Source: Schistosoma mansoni (Eukaryota > Platyhelminthes > Trematoda > Strigeidida > Schistosomatidae). Taken from it: DNA of 64,000 nucleotides. The notes below the pieces were generated by a model. The model did not search any database. It was not told the origin of the DNA and was given only the letters and a program-made list of their open reading frames with translations. Position 1 is the stretch's first letter. Every line of letters starts with the position of its first letter. The translations under genes were made by a program, and so were the position numbers. Where the stretch lies: contig NC_031497.1 in assembly GCF_000237925.1 (NCBI RefSeq), forward strand, positions 21,806,325-21,870,324. The letters run 5' to 3'. Of the stretch, positions 23,363-34,043 are shown piece after piece.

Positions 23363-25462
23363 TAGGTTAATTTCCATCTATCATGAATGGGAATTTGTAC
23401 TTTAATTTCAAGAAACTTAAGTTCTATCAAATTTCTAGTAAGTTTCATCTGTGTTCGTTGATTTTCATAATCAATCCGAACATGAAGAGTGGAATGAAAT
23501 GTTTCCTCTATTTAGAGGTTTATGGGCTAAGTGAGAGATAATTTAGTGAAATTAATAAAATATTGGTCATGATATTTTAGGTAGTTGAAGTTCATCAGGG
23601 TAAATAGAATGTTACACATCCACAATTCAATGTTAATCCTAAAATGCGAAAGAAAAAGGGATTAGAATTCGAGAAGAAGTGATTGTGGGACAGTATTATT
23701 TTTATTCAGGTAACACTTTATGCAATACATGTATATTTGTATATACAGAGTGAGAGAGGGTGAGTGTGTGAATTCAATCCTATTGAAACATATGTCAGAA
23801 GCTGTAGAGATATATACCAAATGACTGTGTAAAACATTTCCTTAAATTTGTAGTGAAATTAAATTTAGATCTGCTACTTATCGGATTCAGGATGGATAAG
23901 AGTTCCAAATTCGCTAAATGTGTTACTTGATAAAGCTACTTGGCAGGCGTACACACCAATGGGAAGATCCAAACCATAACCAATATGTATATGAATTGAA
24001 ATTATATATTACTTAGTTTAGACATATCTTAAATAACTCTCAATCTCCTATACCTTACAAAGGCATCAAAATCTGTAAAACTAAGAAAATCGCACATTTG
24101 AATACATGGTAGGTGGCTTGTAAATTTGTCATGTAAAAACTAGATTGAAATTTTCAGTCCACTGCAGTCAATTCAGTGAAGACATCAAAAAATGTTACGG
24201 ATGAAGCATTGAGAAATGCTCACTATCCATATCAAATTCTAGGAATAAATGCCTAATTTCAATGATGTATCAATACACATCACAGATAGAAATAGTTTGG
24301 AAATGTAGGCGCCTATTGAGATCTTTCGGTGGTCAAAACTTCCAATGGTTGTAAGACCACATAACTTTAACAACATTGAGAATTTTCGTTTAAATTAGTG
24401 TGATGTTTAAGATCTCTATAGGTTCATTTACTTGAAAATAATTTCATAAAACAACACTTTGAAATTATACTCATTATGTTTTCTCGCATATGTACGTAAC
24501 TGATGTTTGACGGTCATCTCCAAATACTACCGAAAGCTTAACTTCAAATGTTCAGGTCGATCAGTAGAAGGGAAAATGAGAAGTTATCACTAGAAACTGA
24601 GTAAATTCTTTCAACGTCTTTTATGAAAACTCTCCACTTTCCAAACATTCATCTAGAATCATATTCAAATTGAAAAAGTACAAAGTAGCACTCATAAAAT
24701 TTAATCATCTTACAAAATATCGAATGTGGGTTTATAAAATTCACTAAGCAATGAATACTTTCACATGATTCAAAGGAAATATGACCTCAAACAATTACGG
24801 TTCCAGATTCCTTCCATCAACTCATACATGATGGTTTCTAAGTGCGTTAGGCGTCACATCTTTCGGGATTTAACTTGAAATGAACTATCTCACAGTCAGT
24901 GTTTGATATAGGGCAACAATCATTATAACCCATTCATACGTCATTGTTTCGATTCCGACTAAATCGATTACAGTAGTTCTAGATTAACACTACTACTTGA
25001 AGTTACAAACGTGTCTTGCCAATTAACGTATAAACGTTAGTAAATTTCTAAAATATTTTACTAACCTATATCAAATCAAAACACATCGCGTGATAGTTTG
25101 TTGATCCTCTTAAATCTGAGATGTTTCTGTGATTTCCAGATCCTACAATAATTTGCTTCATCTGGTAATAAATAAACACTTCACAATAATGAATAATAAA
25201 GTTGTAATAACATGAACTCGATATTTTTCTACACATATGAATAATCTACAATTGTCCAATATATTCACCTTCCCTTTTTCATTATATCAGAAATCAAAAA
25301 CACAATGGTAAAATAGTGAATGACAAAAATCACAATTTAGAATTGTATTCAAACTTAAATGAAGGTAAATGTTTGCACTTTCCGCTGTCGATCTAAAGGA
25401 TTGTAAATGATTGGTTTTTTTATGGGTATCTGTACATGTTGAGTTGATTATCTCAATTTTGC
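23363..25462 (+). repeat. Diverged direct duplicate of 16245-17942
   Basis: It begins at the gap edge with TAGGTTAATTTCCATC and stays collinear with 16245-17942. Indels include about 390 extra bases at 24497-24888 that the other copy lacks. No gene inside. Confidence 0.85.
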
Positions 25463-25732
25463 CTTACAGTTAAACGTCGTTCCTTTTTTGTATCATGAAT
25501 ATTGGTGTAGTTTAGAATGAACATCTCTTTCTAGTTGTGAATCATCAGCCTAACGTATTTCTATTTAAGTCTTCCTATCCGAATCAGTAGCTATAAAGAT
25601 ATTATGGATTAAACAGCGATTAATGCGATAGGTACCACTTTTCAGTGTCTTACTGTGAATATCAATACTAAGGTAATAGGTACATTATTCTAACGAGTCA
25701 GGGAAAAGAAAAAAAACACGCTGATCCTAGAT

Positions 25733-25872
25733 TCTGATTAACTCCTCCTGTAGCTCTTTCGGAGGCTACTGGCGTTCCGAAGCTCGGATAAAATAGAAGG
25801 GTTGAGCATGGGGTTAGTCACTCCATCACATAAAAAAACCAACTCATTAAAAAACAAAACGCTAACCAGAAA
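25733..25872 (+). mobile_element. Probable RTE/SR2-like LINE internal or 5' fragment
   Basis: The words ACTCCTCCTGTAGCTCTTTC and GGTTGAGCATGGGGTTAG have a related inverted counterpart at 56535-56657, which lies beside a LINE-type 3' tail. Assignment to the LINE is by that association only. Confidence 0.4.
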
Positions 25873-26270
25873 AAAAAAATTATTCAAACTAGAATTCTGA
25901 TTCAAATCATAATCTTAATTATGATTGTCTATTACTTTATGTTTGTTTTTTTTTAATGTGCAAATATACTTAACCAACTAAAAGATTTATAATTTGCAGG
26001 AATCATTTTATTCAAATTTCATAGGATAAACTGAAATAAAATAATTTATTTGTACAAAAATTAATTAACCAATCAAAATTCAGATTTAATTTATTTTTTA
26101 TTTTATTTATTTGGTAAATTATTTAAATAATATTAATAATGATCATTGTTAATAAACTATATGGAATTATAATTATGATATATTAAAAAAAAAAAAAAGG
26201 ATTTCATTATTACATAATCATATTGAATTCATCTATCTTTTTTTTCTAATCACTTAATTCAATATTAGTA
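25873..26270. promoter_or_regulatory. AT-rich 5' flank of the receptor gene
   Basis: About 400 bases of very AT-rich sequence with poly-A (26186-26199) and poly-T tracts. It may hold the promoter and 5' UTR, but no TATA box, splice acceptor or spliced-leader site can be singled out. Confidence 0.25.
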
Positions 26271-27461
26271 ATGATATATAATTTGACATGTTTTAATGCA
26301 CAAACTGATTTTACTAATGAAGGTATTATGATGTATCGATTTCGTGCTTATATAACACCATTAATTGTATTATTTGGTACAATTGGTAATATACTTGTTA
26401 TTATTATATTTATTATAATGCAAAAAAAATCAGCATGTCGTTTTAATTCATATATAATTGGTATAACAATAGCACATATAATGGAATTAATATTTAATGC
26501 ATTTTTAGATGATTTTATTGGTAGAGGTTTAGCATGGTTAACAAAATGTAATATTAATATTAAATTAGATACATATTCATTAATTTTATGTAAATTTTTT
26601 TCATACATTCCAGAAACATCCGGTATTATATCTACAAATGTTTTAGTATTATTTAGTATTGATCGTATACTTACTGTATTTCATCCAATTAGATTTCGTG
26701 GTGATCGTCATCTTTATTTAGCTTGTTTTAGTATTTTAAGTATATATATTATTGGTATGATATTATATTTACCAACAGCAATTAATTCAGGTCTTGTATT
26801 GAATTCACATAATTATACAATATGTCAATTTGTTGATCCATTAAAATTTAGTGTACAATATAATTTATATTTATCTAATATTGGTGCTACTATTATACCA
26901 ACTATAGTAGCATTTATCACAACAATTATAATTACAGTGAAATTACGTCGTTTATTTAAAGAACGTTATGATATGTGTCAATATTATGATCGTCATACTA
27001 GTTCTAATGAATTACGTCGTATTGCTGGACATTTAGCTATGACAACAATATTTTTTATATTAAATATACCATTAATTATTGTTGTATTATTAAGACAACA
27101 TTCAGATTATAGTTATTATCATTTAATTTATCCTAATTATACTAATCAATTAAAACATTTATCAAAATTATTTAGTTCTATTAAATCAATTAATGCTGCT
27201 ATGGAATTTCCTACATTTTTTATATTTTTATCATCATTTCGTCAACATTTTTATTATTTATGTTGTCATAAGAAACAACAAAAAAAAACAAATTTAAAAG
27301 ATATTTTTAAATTACATAATATACAAGAAAAATGGAAAATAATTTTAAGACGGAATTATGTAAAATCAGATACTACTACTACTACTACTAATAATAATAA
27401 TAATAATAATAATAATCGATCCATGGATATGATCCATCATACAAGCCGAAACGTACAGTGA
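26271..27461 (+). CDS. Rhodopsin-type G-protein-coupled receptor, intronless, orphan
   Basis: This 396-residue frame is a seven-transmembrane receptor at the cell surface. TM1 (about 27-49) has the GN signature at 39-40. TM2 is 58-80. TM3 ends in D131-R132 (SIDRILTVFHPI), the DRY equivalent with I in place of Y. C107 and C185 can form the TM3-ECL2 disulphide. TM4 is 149-169, TM5 198-223, TM6 253-275, TM7 300-323. NxS/T sites are N4 (extracellular N terminus), N181 (ECL2) and N289 (ECL3). Unusual points: TM6 has FILNIPL instead of CWxP, and TM7 has EFPTFF instead of NPxxY. The tail is basic, has a CC pair (331-332) and ends in a Thr/Asn homopolymer stretch from an (ACT)n(AAT)n microsatellite. 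A single exon and these motifs fit the platyhelminth-specific orphan receptors (PROF1-like), which may be peptide receptors; ligand unknown. The first ATG is chosen because it leaves an extracellular N terminus; Met20 or Met21 are alternatives. Confidence 0.9.
   Translation: MIYNLTCFNAQTDFTNEGIMMYRFRAYITPLIVLFGTIGNILVIIIFIIMQKKSACRFNSYIIGITIAHIMELIFNAFLDDFIGRGLAWLTKCNINIKLDTYSLILCKFFSYIPETSGIISTNVLVLFSIDRILTVFHPIRFRGDRHLYLACFSILSIYIIGMILYLPTAINSGLVLNSHNYTICQFVDPLKFSVQYNLYLSNIGATIIPTIVAFITTIIITVKLRRLFKERYDMCQYYDRHTSSNELRRIAGHLAMTTIFFILNIPLIIVVLLRQHSDYSYYHLIYPNYTNQLKHLSKLFSSIKSINAAMEFPTFFIFLSSFRQHFYYLCCHKKQQKKTNLKDIFKLHNIQEKWKIILRRNYVKSDTTTTTTNNNNNNNNNRSMDMIHHTSRNVQ
27371..27416 (+). repeat. 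(ACT)n(AAT)n microsatellite inside the receptor CDS
   Basis: The run encodes six Thr then nine Asn at residues 368-382. Length polymorphism here would change only the cytoplasmic tail. Confidence 0.9.
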
Positions 27462-27550
27462 TCAATTATTGATTACCTGAAAAAGAAAACTATTTATTCA
27501 TGACCAAAAGTATTTCTGGGTGTATAAAGAAAAACGAAAAAAGAAAGGAC

Positions 27551-27592
27551 TCTGAAGAAGTCCAGACAGGTTAGCTGGACGAAACGTTGGAA
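27551..27592 (+). ncRNA. Hammerhead-like motif, degenerate or coincidental
   Basis: CTGAAGA is followed by the hairpin GTCCAG/CTGGAC and then GAAAC, about 90 bases past the receptor stop. An extra A precedes stem II and no clear stem III or cleavage triplet follows. CTGAAGAAG...GACGAAACG words occur at ends of some Penelope-like elements, so this may be a retroelement relic. Confidence 0.25.
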
Positions 27593-27599
27593 TTATTGA

Positions 27600-27989
27600 T
27601 TAAATTTCAATCATTGAGATTATTTCAAATATAATTTTTTCACATATAATGACTTCTCTATAATTGGCGCCCAAATTTTGTCAAACTTTTGGTTCTAACC
27701 TTGACGAATATTCGTATACATTAGTGTATTCTTATTAAGATTATGAAAGACTAATTGTCATAAGATTTTTTTTGATTTTTATGTATATTCTTGTTACTGA
27801 GTATCAATTACTAATTGTTTTTGGTTATTAAGTGTTTATTGTTTATTATGTACTGTTGTTTCTTGTTTTTTTTTGTAAAGAACATATTCAATTATAAACT
27901 GTGGTTGTTTTTGTTTAATTTAGTCTATAAGTTTGATATTAAAAATGACTATATGTCTTCAACTAGTTTGATAAACAGTTAAGAGTTAA
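27600..27989. other. AT-rich 3' flank of the receptor gene
   Basis: No repeat or gene recognised, and no canonical AATAAA close to the stop codon was identified. Confidence 0.4.
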
Positions 27990-28372
27990 TTTTATATAGT
28001 TGAGATCACGATTCAATTGAAGCTAGACAACCATGGAAAACCTAGAAGCACTGCTTGACGACCGTTTCGTCATATTTTGAAACTCCTCAACAGTGCGCAT
28101 CCACGATCCCGCCTCGCCAGATTCCAACACAGGAATTGTCATTCTCGCGCTCGAGCACTTAACCGATAGACCACTGAGCTGGCCGGTATCCAACGGTGTT
28201 AATGTCTAACTTCAACCGATCCACGAAATCGAGCAACCATTTGCCAACATCTTCAGTGACTTGAAACGGCCGTCAAGCAGTGTTTCCAAGTTTCCCATGG
28301 TTGTCTAGCTTCAATTGACTCATGATCTCAACTATAAAAAAATTACTAAAATCTCCGCAAAACCCTCTTTAG
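27990..28372. repeat. Family B inverted pair, - (27990-28261) and + (28263-28372)
   Basis: The minus copy has tail, ribozyme (C3 changed: TTGAGGA), tRNA-like segment and part of the leader. The plus piece begins inside the ribozyme at GAAACGGCCGTCAAGCAGTG and runs to the end of the tail. Confidence 0.82.
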
Positions 28373-29037
28373 TTAAGACTTAAGTTCATTTACTGGGATT
28401 TATAACTAGGAATTACATTAATTTATTCATTTCATGAATTATTTTTAATTCAATCTGTGAAAGAAATATAAGTTATTTGATTGAGCACTTGTTTGTCTTA
28501 ATTTAACTAACAGATTTTCACGTTCCATTCGTCATGCTATCACTTGATAAGTGTAATGTGAATATTTTCATGCTGCGATTTGAATATCATTTAGAGACAG
28601 TGTATTGGATTACATTTATTTAAAAAGACACATGTATCGATATACTTCTACAATTGTCCAAGAACAAGCGAACAAGTTGGGTTTTAGAGTATGCAAGCTG
28701 ATAAATACATAATATTATGAGTTAAACCGTTAGATTACATATTATCTGTGTTTTCACAGTTCAGTCTGGTGGTAAAGCTTCATAAGAGTTTATGATAAAA
28801 CCAAAATAAACTACTAAATAAGTGTACACTATGAATGATTACTGATCTGAATAACCTTGGACATTAAAAATCGGTAAATAAGTTAATTAGACGGCATTAA
28901 AATACAAAAGTACGCAATGGCTATACTGATCTCACCATACCAAATATACTGATCATCGGGACATTTAAACGTATACGGAATACCGCTTTATACTACTCTT
29001 AGTTGTATCGACCACGTAAAACGTACGTCTCAAGGCA
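28373..29037. other. AT-rich spacer
   Basis: No gene or repeat recognised. Confidence 0.4.
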
Positions 29038-30645
29038 CATAGACTGAAACAACGAAAACAAGAGTTAGGATCTTCATCAATACGAACATTTCACATTAGT
29101 GTATTTGCTCATCATTTACCTGATGGCGAACATGATTTCAATGTTTTAAAGTCCTTCAAGATAATGGATAAACCATTTACGTTGAACTTATTACGTTTTA
29201 CCGAAGTAGTTGCTTTAAATAGAATACGTACCCGTAATGACGCAGTTATCAACTTTGTTTTTACCATTGTGACATCAGTTGTATATGTCAATGACGTAAC
29301 TTTTCTCCCATGAAATTAATCATATTTTTTTTACTTTCCATCTAATCTATACTTAAATAATTAATTTTATTTTCTTCTTTAATCATAATATTCATATTTT
29401 ATATCATTTCTAGTGATTCTATTATGCGTGTCATTTTCATTTTTCTTTCCTCTAGAACATTCATCATTTAAATAGACAATCATTTAAACAAACTTGAAAT
29501 CCCTTATAGCAGCTTACATACCATTGGATTTGTTCATATCTAATTGGGTTAAGCCCTTTTGTTAACTTATTTAACGGACAAAGTCATTAGTATAGTAACT
29601 ATCTATTATACCATTGTATCATTATTATGTACGCTTGAGCAATGCATCCTGCCTACTCATTCATTCTGCTAGCCTTACTATTATTCGCTTAATTGATTCG
29701 ATGATTCATGCATTTCCATATGTATATATATGTACATCTTAATCCTGTTCATTGACTCGCTTATTTACCGTACTCGCTTGCTCGCTGACTTGATCACTGG
29801 ATCAATCGATCTCTCACTTGCTTATTCGATTCACGCGTTCACTCGCTTGCTTTACGGCACTACTCTCTCATGCTTACTTAAAGTGCATGTAGTTTTGGAT
29901 ATCTGTGTGTAGTTCAATAATAAACGTAATCAACACTTCGTATTCGCCTTCTGATTTATACATCGTTGGAGCGTTATGGAGTAACGTTTATCAGGACGAA
30001 CAATATACAAAGTTTAAGGATAATATCGAATATCGACCACCACACCCTTCAAAATTATTACATTTTTTGTCAATTTAGATGTTAAACCTAGTTTCAATCA
30101 ATTTCAATGTTGTAAACAACTGAAATGAATCTATGAGATAAATGAAATTATATTAATCTTTTGTGTTCATTATTTTTTGTTTTAGTCAAAATATAAATGA
30201 ATAATCATAACATTTATATAGAATATGCAGTTTTTATTTACTATTTCCTATGTAAGCTACTTTACAACTCTCTATTTTGATGTTAATATCTAACTATTTC
30301 ATTATCAGAAAGGGGTTTTTTGGGGAGATTTTAGTAATTTTATGTAGTTGAAATCATTAGTCAATTGAAGCTAGAACACTATGAAAAACCTGGAAGCACT
30401 GCTTGACGGCCAACTCGTCCTATTGTGGGACTCCTCAGCAGTGCGCATCCACGACCTCGCCTCGCACGATTCGAACCCAGGACCAGTCAGTCTCGCGAGC
30501 GAGCACTTAACCGATAGACCACTGAGCTGGCCGGTATCCAGCGGTGCTAATGTCTAACTTCAACCAATCCACGAAATTGAGCAACCATGAATTACTAAAA
30601 TCTCCACAAAAAAAGACCTTCTGATAATGACCATATGCTCACTAG
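29038..30645 (+). repeat. Direct duplicate of 21555-23162, uncut version
   Basis: Same sequence as 21555-23162, but here it continues without a gap on both sides, so this is likely the real location. The LTR-like repeat is at 29497-30004. Confidence 0.9.
29497..30004 (+). mobile_element. LTR-like repeat, about 510 bp (same as 22014-22521)
   Basis: Identical to 22014-22521 wherever compared. AATAAA signal near 29918. Probable solo LTR, family unassigned. Confidence 0.45.
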
Positions 30646-30995
30646 TGACTGGCTCCATGAGATATTTCATGCAGTTCTAGTGAGAAGCAGTAACCAGTGG
30701 AGTTCAACCAAGTCTGTTGTAGACATATCAACTCACTGAAAAGATTGGTGAATGGTTGCTCAATTTCGTGGATTAGTTGAAGTTAGACATTAGAACCGCT
30801 GGATACCGGCCAGCTCAGTGGTCAAGCGCTCGCGCGCGAGACTGATAGATCCTGGGTTCGAATCTCGTGAGGTGTAGTCGTGGACGCTCACTGGTGAGGA
30901 GTCCCACAATAGGATGATTCGGCCTTCAAGCAGTGCTTCCAGGTTTTCCATGGTGTTATAGCTTCAATTGACTGATAATTTCAACTATATAAAAT
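30302..30995. repeat. Family B inverted pair, - (30302-30587) and + (about 30588-30995)
   Basis: A minus unit joins a plus unit tail-side first (ATTACTAAAATCTCCACAAA, then CCTTCTGATAATGACC). Both tRNA-like parts are well kept. Both ribozymes have changes in the GAAAC strand (GAGTT and GATTC) and are predicted inactive. Confidence 0.85.
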
Positions 30996-31251
30996 ATTCC
31001 ATTGTTTGAATTGTATTCATCTACTACCCTTTTTCATTATATTGATGAATGTTTGATATTTAAGGGGGATATTTTTGTTTGAATCAATGGCAAATAATAA
31101 TAAAATTAATAATATTAAGTATTTTGAAACCTTTCTGTGTGAAAGTGTTAACAATTATTAATTGAAATATTTATGATTGTAACTGGGACCTAATAGACAA
31201 CACTTTTAAGGTGATTAAAGTCATAAATATATTCAGATATAAATTAGATGA
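30996..31251. other. AT-rich spacer
   Basis: No gene recognised. Confidence 0.4.
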
Positions 31252-31448
31252 TCAGTCGGTAATAATCAGTGCTTTAGTGTCCACTTCATAATACACATCG
31301 CATTCTTTCAAGCATACTACAACAGGTTTATTAGCTTGAAGGACTTCACTATGTGATGAACATTGTTTGGTATCGTATTTATAAGAGCGATGGGTTAGTT
31401 GAGAATCATTGCCAAGTTGTAACCAATAGCCTCCCACAAAATGCCATT
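31252..31448 (-). CDS. Possible terminal coding exon of an unknown gene
   Basis: Read on the minus strand, about 65 codons run from a TAG at 31449-31451 (also usable as a 3' splice AG) to a stop at 31252. The peptide starts KWHFVGGYWLQLGND and ends VYYEVDTKALIITD. It looks protein-like: mixed composition, four cysteines, and base composition less AT-rich than the surroundings. It matches none of the window's repeats. No in-frame ATG opens the frame, so it would have to be a 3' exon. I do not recognise the protein; chance is the alternative. Confidence 0.3.
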
Positions 31449-31451
31449 TCT

Positions 31452-32511
31452 ATGTGATCCTAGTCCGTATCAACCTATATTTAACAGAGATGTGACAACT
31501 ACTTCATTCTTTAAATCATCCATTCTATCGGATTTCGGACATATAATTCCCATTTAAGCACTAAAAATACGAAATTCAGAAAAAGAATCCCTTTTTGAGG
31601 AATTCAATAACAAGCTGTACAATCATATGTATATAAAATACAAAGTATTACATTTATGAAAACATATGAACAATGGATAAACATAATGACGTAATATAGG
31701 GATTATAGTACTAGATTAAGTAGTGTAAACAATAATAATAATAGATTGTATATGATATGATATCACAAACGATTATCATTAAAATCATGGTATGATGATT
31801 GTGGACGAAAAAGTATATTAACCAAAAATAGAGACAAAGTTATTACAACCCAAAAGTTTATGTAACAATAAACAATTTATAAGTTATTAACACAAATAAA
31901 AGTTTAGGGACGTTACTTAAATTGGCTTGCTGTTGCGTGTTCCGTTGTGCTTGTTCCAAAAAATCCACAATTATAGATAATTAATAGTGCCAATGAGATA
32001 GATATGGCTCCAGTAAATTTGCCAAACGTAGAACGCAATGGGAATGTCACAATAGTCTATAAATATAGATGATAGTCAATTAAGGTTTTAGTTAACATAT
32101 CCACAGACACAATAGATTGAGGCATGTTTGTATGAGAGTGTATTTATTTATGAGCAGTTACAATGTCATGCTATGTTGAATTCAAAACCACAGGAAGTTA
32201 GTTAGTAAATGTTCAAGGTCATACAATAATAATAATAATAATAAGATTGTATGTGATATGATATCTCAAACGATTATCAATGAAATCATGGTATGATGAG
32301 AAATAATTAGGGAATGGAATAACTAAATTATAATTTAAGGCCATAGTAATAACAACGATGAGAGGTTACTTTTTTGTATACACAGATTTAGATTTTATCA
32401 ACCAGAATATGTTGTTTATTCAATATGAAATGTATAGTTATTGTTGATCAGATTCTTTTTAGATTTACCAGTTCTTCAGAATTACTAAGCTCTCTTTTTG
32501 AACAGTTTAAA
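31452..32511. other. AT-rich spacer with two short related words
   Basis: A stretch at 31724-31798 (ATAATAATAATAGATTGTATATG, ACGATTATCATTAAAATCATGG) recurs at 32226-32298, suggesting a small local duplication. Two (AAT)n runs. No gene seen, though introns or upstream exons of the 31252 candidate could lie here. Confidence 0.45.
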
Positions 32512-32730
32512 TTTTTTATATAGTTGAAATCATGAGTCAGTTGAAGCTAGACCACTATGGAAAACCTGGAAGCACTGAATGACCGTTTCTTTCTAGTACG
32601 GGACTCCTTCATGATCCCGCACCAAAGGAACTCGAACCCAGGACCTTCAGCTTCACACACGAACGTTTAACTTCTAGACCACTGAACCGGGATCCATTGG
32701 TGTTAATGTCTAATTTAAATTGACCCATGA
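32512..32730 (-). repeat. Family B, old diverged copy
   Basis: Tail, ribozyme remnant (GACCGTTTCTTTCTAGTACGGG) and tRNA-like segment (CTCGAACCCAGGACC) are recognisable; the ribozyme is badly decayed. It resembles the diverged copy at 7485-7677. Confidence 0.75.
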
Positions 32731-33289
32731 TCTTAAGTAACCCTTCATCTATTGTCTAAGGTGGATAACTGTCTCATCCCCGATACAGATTGGACTTTAC
32801 TAGTCACGGCTGTTCTATGCTTCCAAGTTCTCAATGGTGATTTAACTTAAATAAACTCGTGAATCTAACTGTGAAAATTTACCATTCACAGTTTCAAAAT
32901 ACGATATTTAAAATCTTCATTATGGACATTCTCAAAACCACTACTCCATAATTAATGTTCTGTTTTACTGACAAGAAAAAAAGAACTGACCATTCAAGAA
33001 TATAATAATTTGTATGTATAGACCAACTATCTCAACTTGACTAAATTTAAATAGATTTCAGCTAACAATTAACGAAACATATATATTCTAAAATGCTTAG
33101 TATCTTAACATTTAAATAGATGAATTACTAGTTATATTTTTCGGGCAAATGTTTCTTATTACGTAATTATATTTATAGGAACTAACTTGCTACATAATCG
33201 ATTAGGCTTACATTAAACAAACTCTGTGTATTTTAAAGGTATTGAGTAAATTCTTTCTCCTTTCAAAAAATAATTAAATGAAAAAAACA
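32731..33289. other. AT-rich spacer
   Basis: Apart from a possible decayed leader up to about 32830, nothing is recognised. Confidence 0.4.
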
Positions 33290-33840
33290 ATTGAAAGCGT
33301 GAGTCAATTGAAGCTAGACCATCAGGGAAAACCTGGAAATACTGGACGGCCGTTTCGTCCCATTAAGGGACTCTTTAGCAGTGCGCATCCACGATCTCGC
33401 ACTCAGCTATGAAAATACTAAATCTCCACAAAACCCCTTCTGATTATAATCATATGCTCACTAGTGACTGACTTCGAAAGGTAAATCCAGGAGTTCTAGT
33501 GAGAAGCAGTGACCAGTGGAGTTCAAACCACGTCTGTTGTGAGATATCAGCTCCCAGAAGATAATTGGAGAACAGTTGCTCAACCTCGTGGACCAGTTGA
33601 AGTTAGACATTAGAACCGCTGGATACCGGCCAGCTCAGTGATCAAGCGCTCGCACGCGAGAGTGATAGATCCTGGGTTCGAATCTCGTGAGGTGGAGTCG
33701 TGGATGCGCACTGCTGAGGAGTCCTACAATAAGACGAGACGGCCGTCAAGCAGTGCTTCCAGGTTTTCGATGATTGTCTAGCTTCAATCGACTCACGCTT
33801 TCAACTGTAAAAATACTAAATCTCCACAAAACTCCTTCTG
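33290..33840. repeat. Family B inverted pair, - (33290-33412) and + (33446-33840)
   Basis: Same back-to-back layout as 3517-4028, with the same leader variant (GTGACTGACTTC). The plus unit is full length; its hammerhead has GACGAGAC for GACGAAAC. Shared variants suggest both loci descend from one inverted dimer. Confidence 0.85.
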
Positions 33841-33937
33841 AAAAAACAATTATTTGATAAACCTTTCAAAATTCAACTCATTATAAAGTTTGTAAAAGAA
33901 AAAAACAAGTACATTTTGAAATTTCAAACGAAAAACC

Positions 33938-34043
33938 AGCACTGCAGAGGAGTCCCACAATAGGACGAAACGGCCGTCAAGCAATGCTTCCAGATTTTTC
34001 ATGGTGGTTTAGCTTCAATTGACTAATGATTTCAACTATATAA
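33938..34043 (+). repeat. Family B fragment (ribozyme and tail)
   Basis: Begins at stem I of the ribozyme (GCACTGCAGAGGAGTCCC; U4 is changed) and runs to the tail end TTTCAACTATATAAAA. The tRNA-like head is missing. Confidence 0.8.

Noticed and set aside
26348-26608. 86-residue open frame antisense to the receptor
   Set aside because: A shadow of the AT-rich receptor coding sequence; no independent support.
29730-29912. 60-residue open frame, identical at 22247-22429
   Set aside because: It lies inside the LTR-like repeat. The identity only reflects the duplicated block; there is no protein domain.
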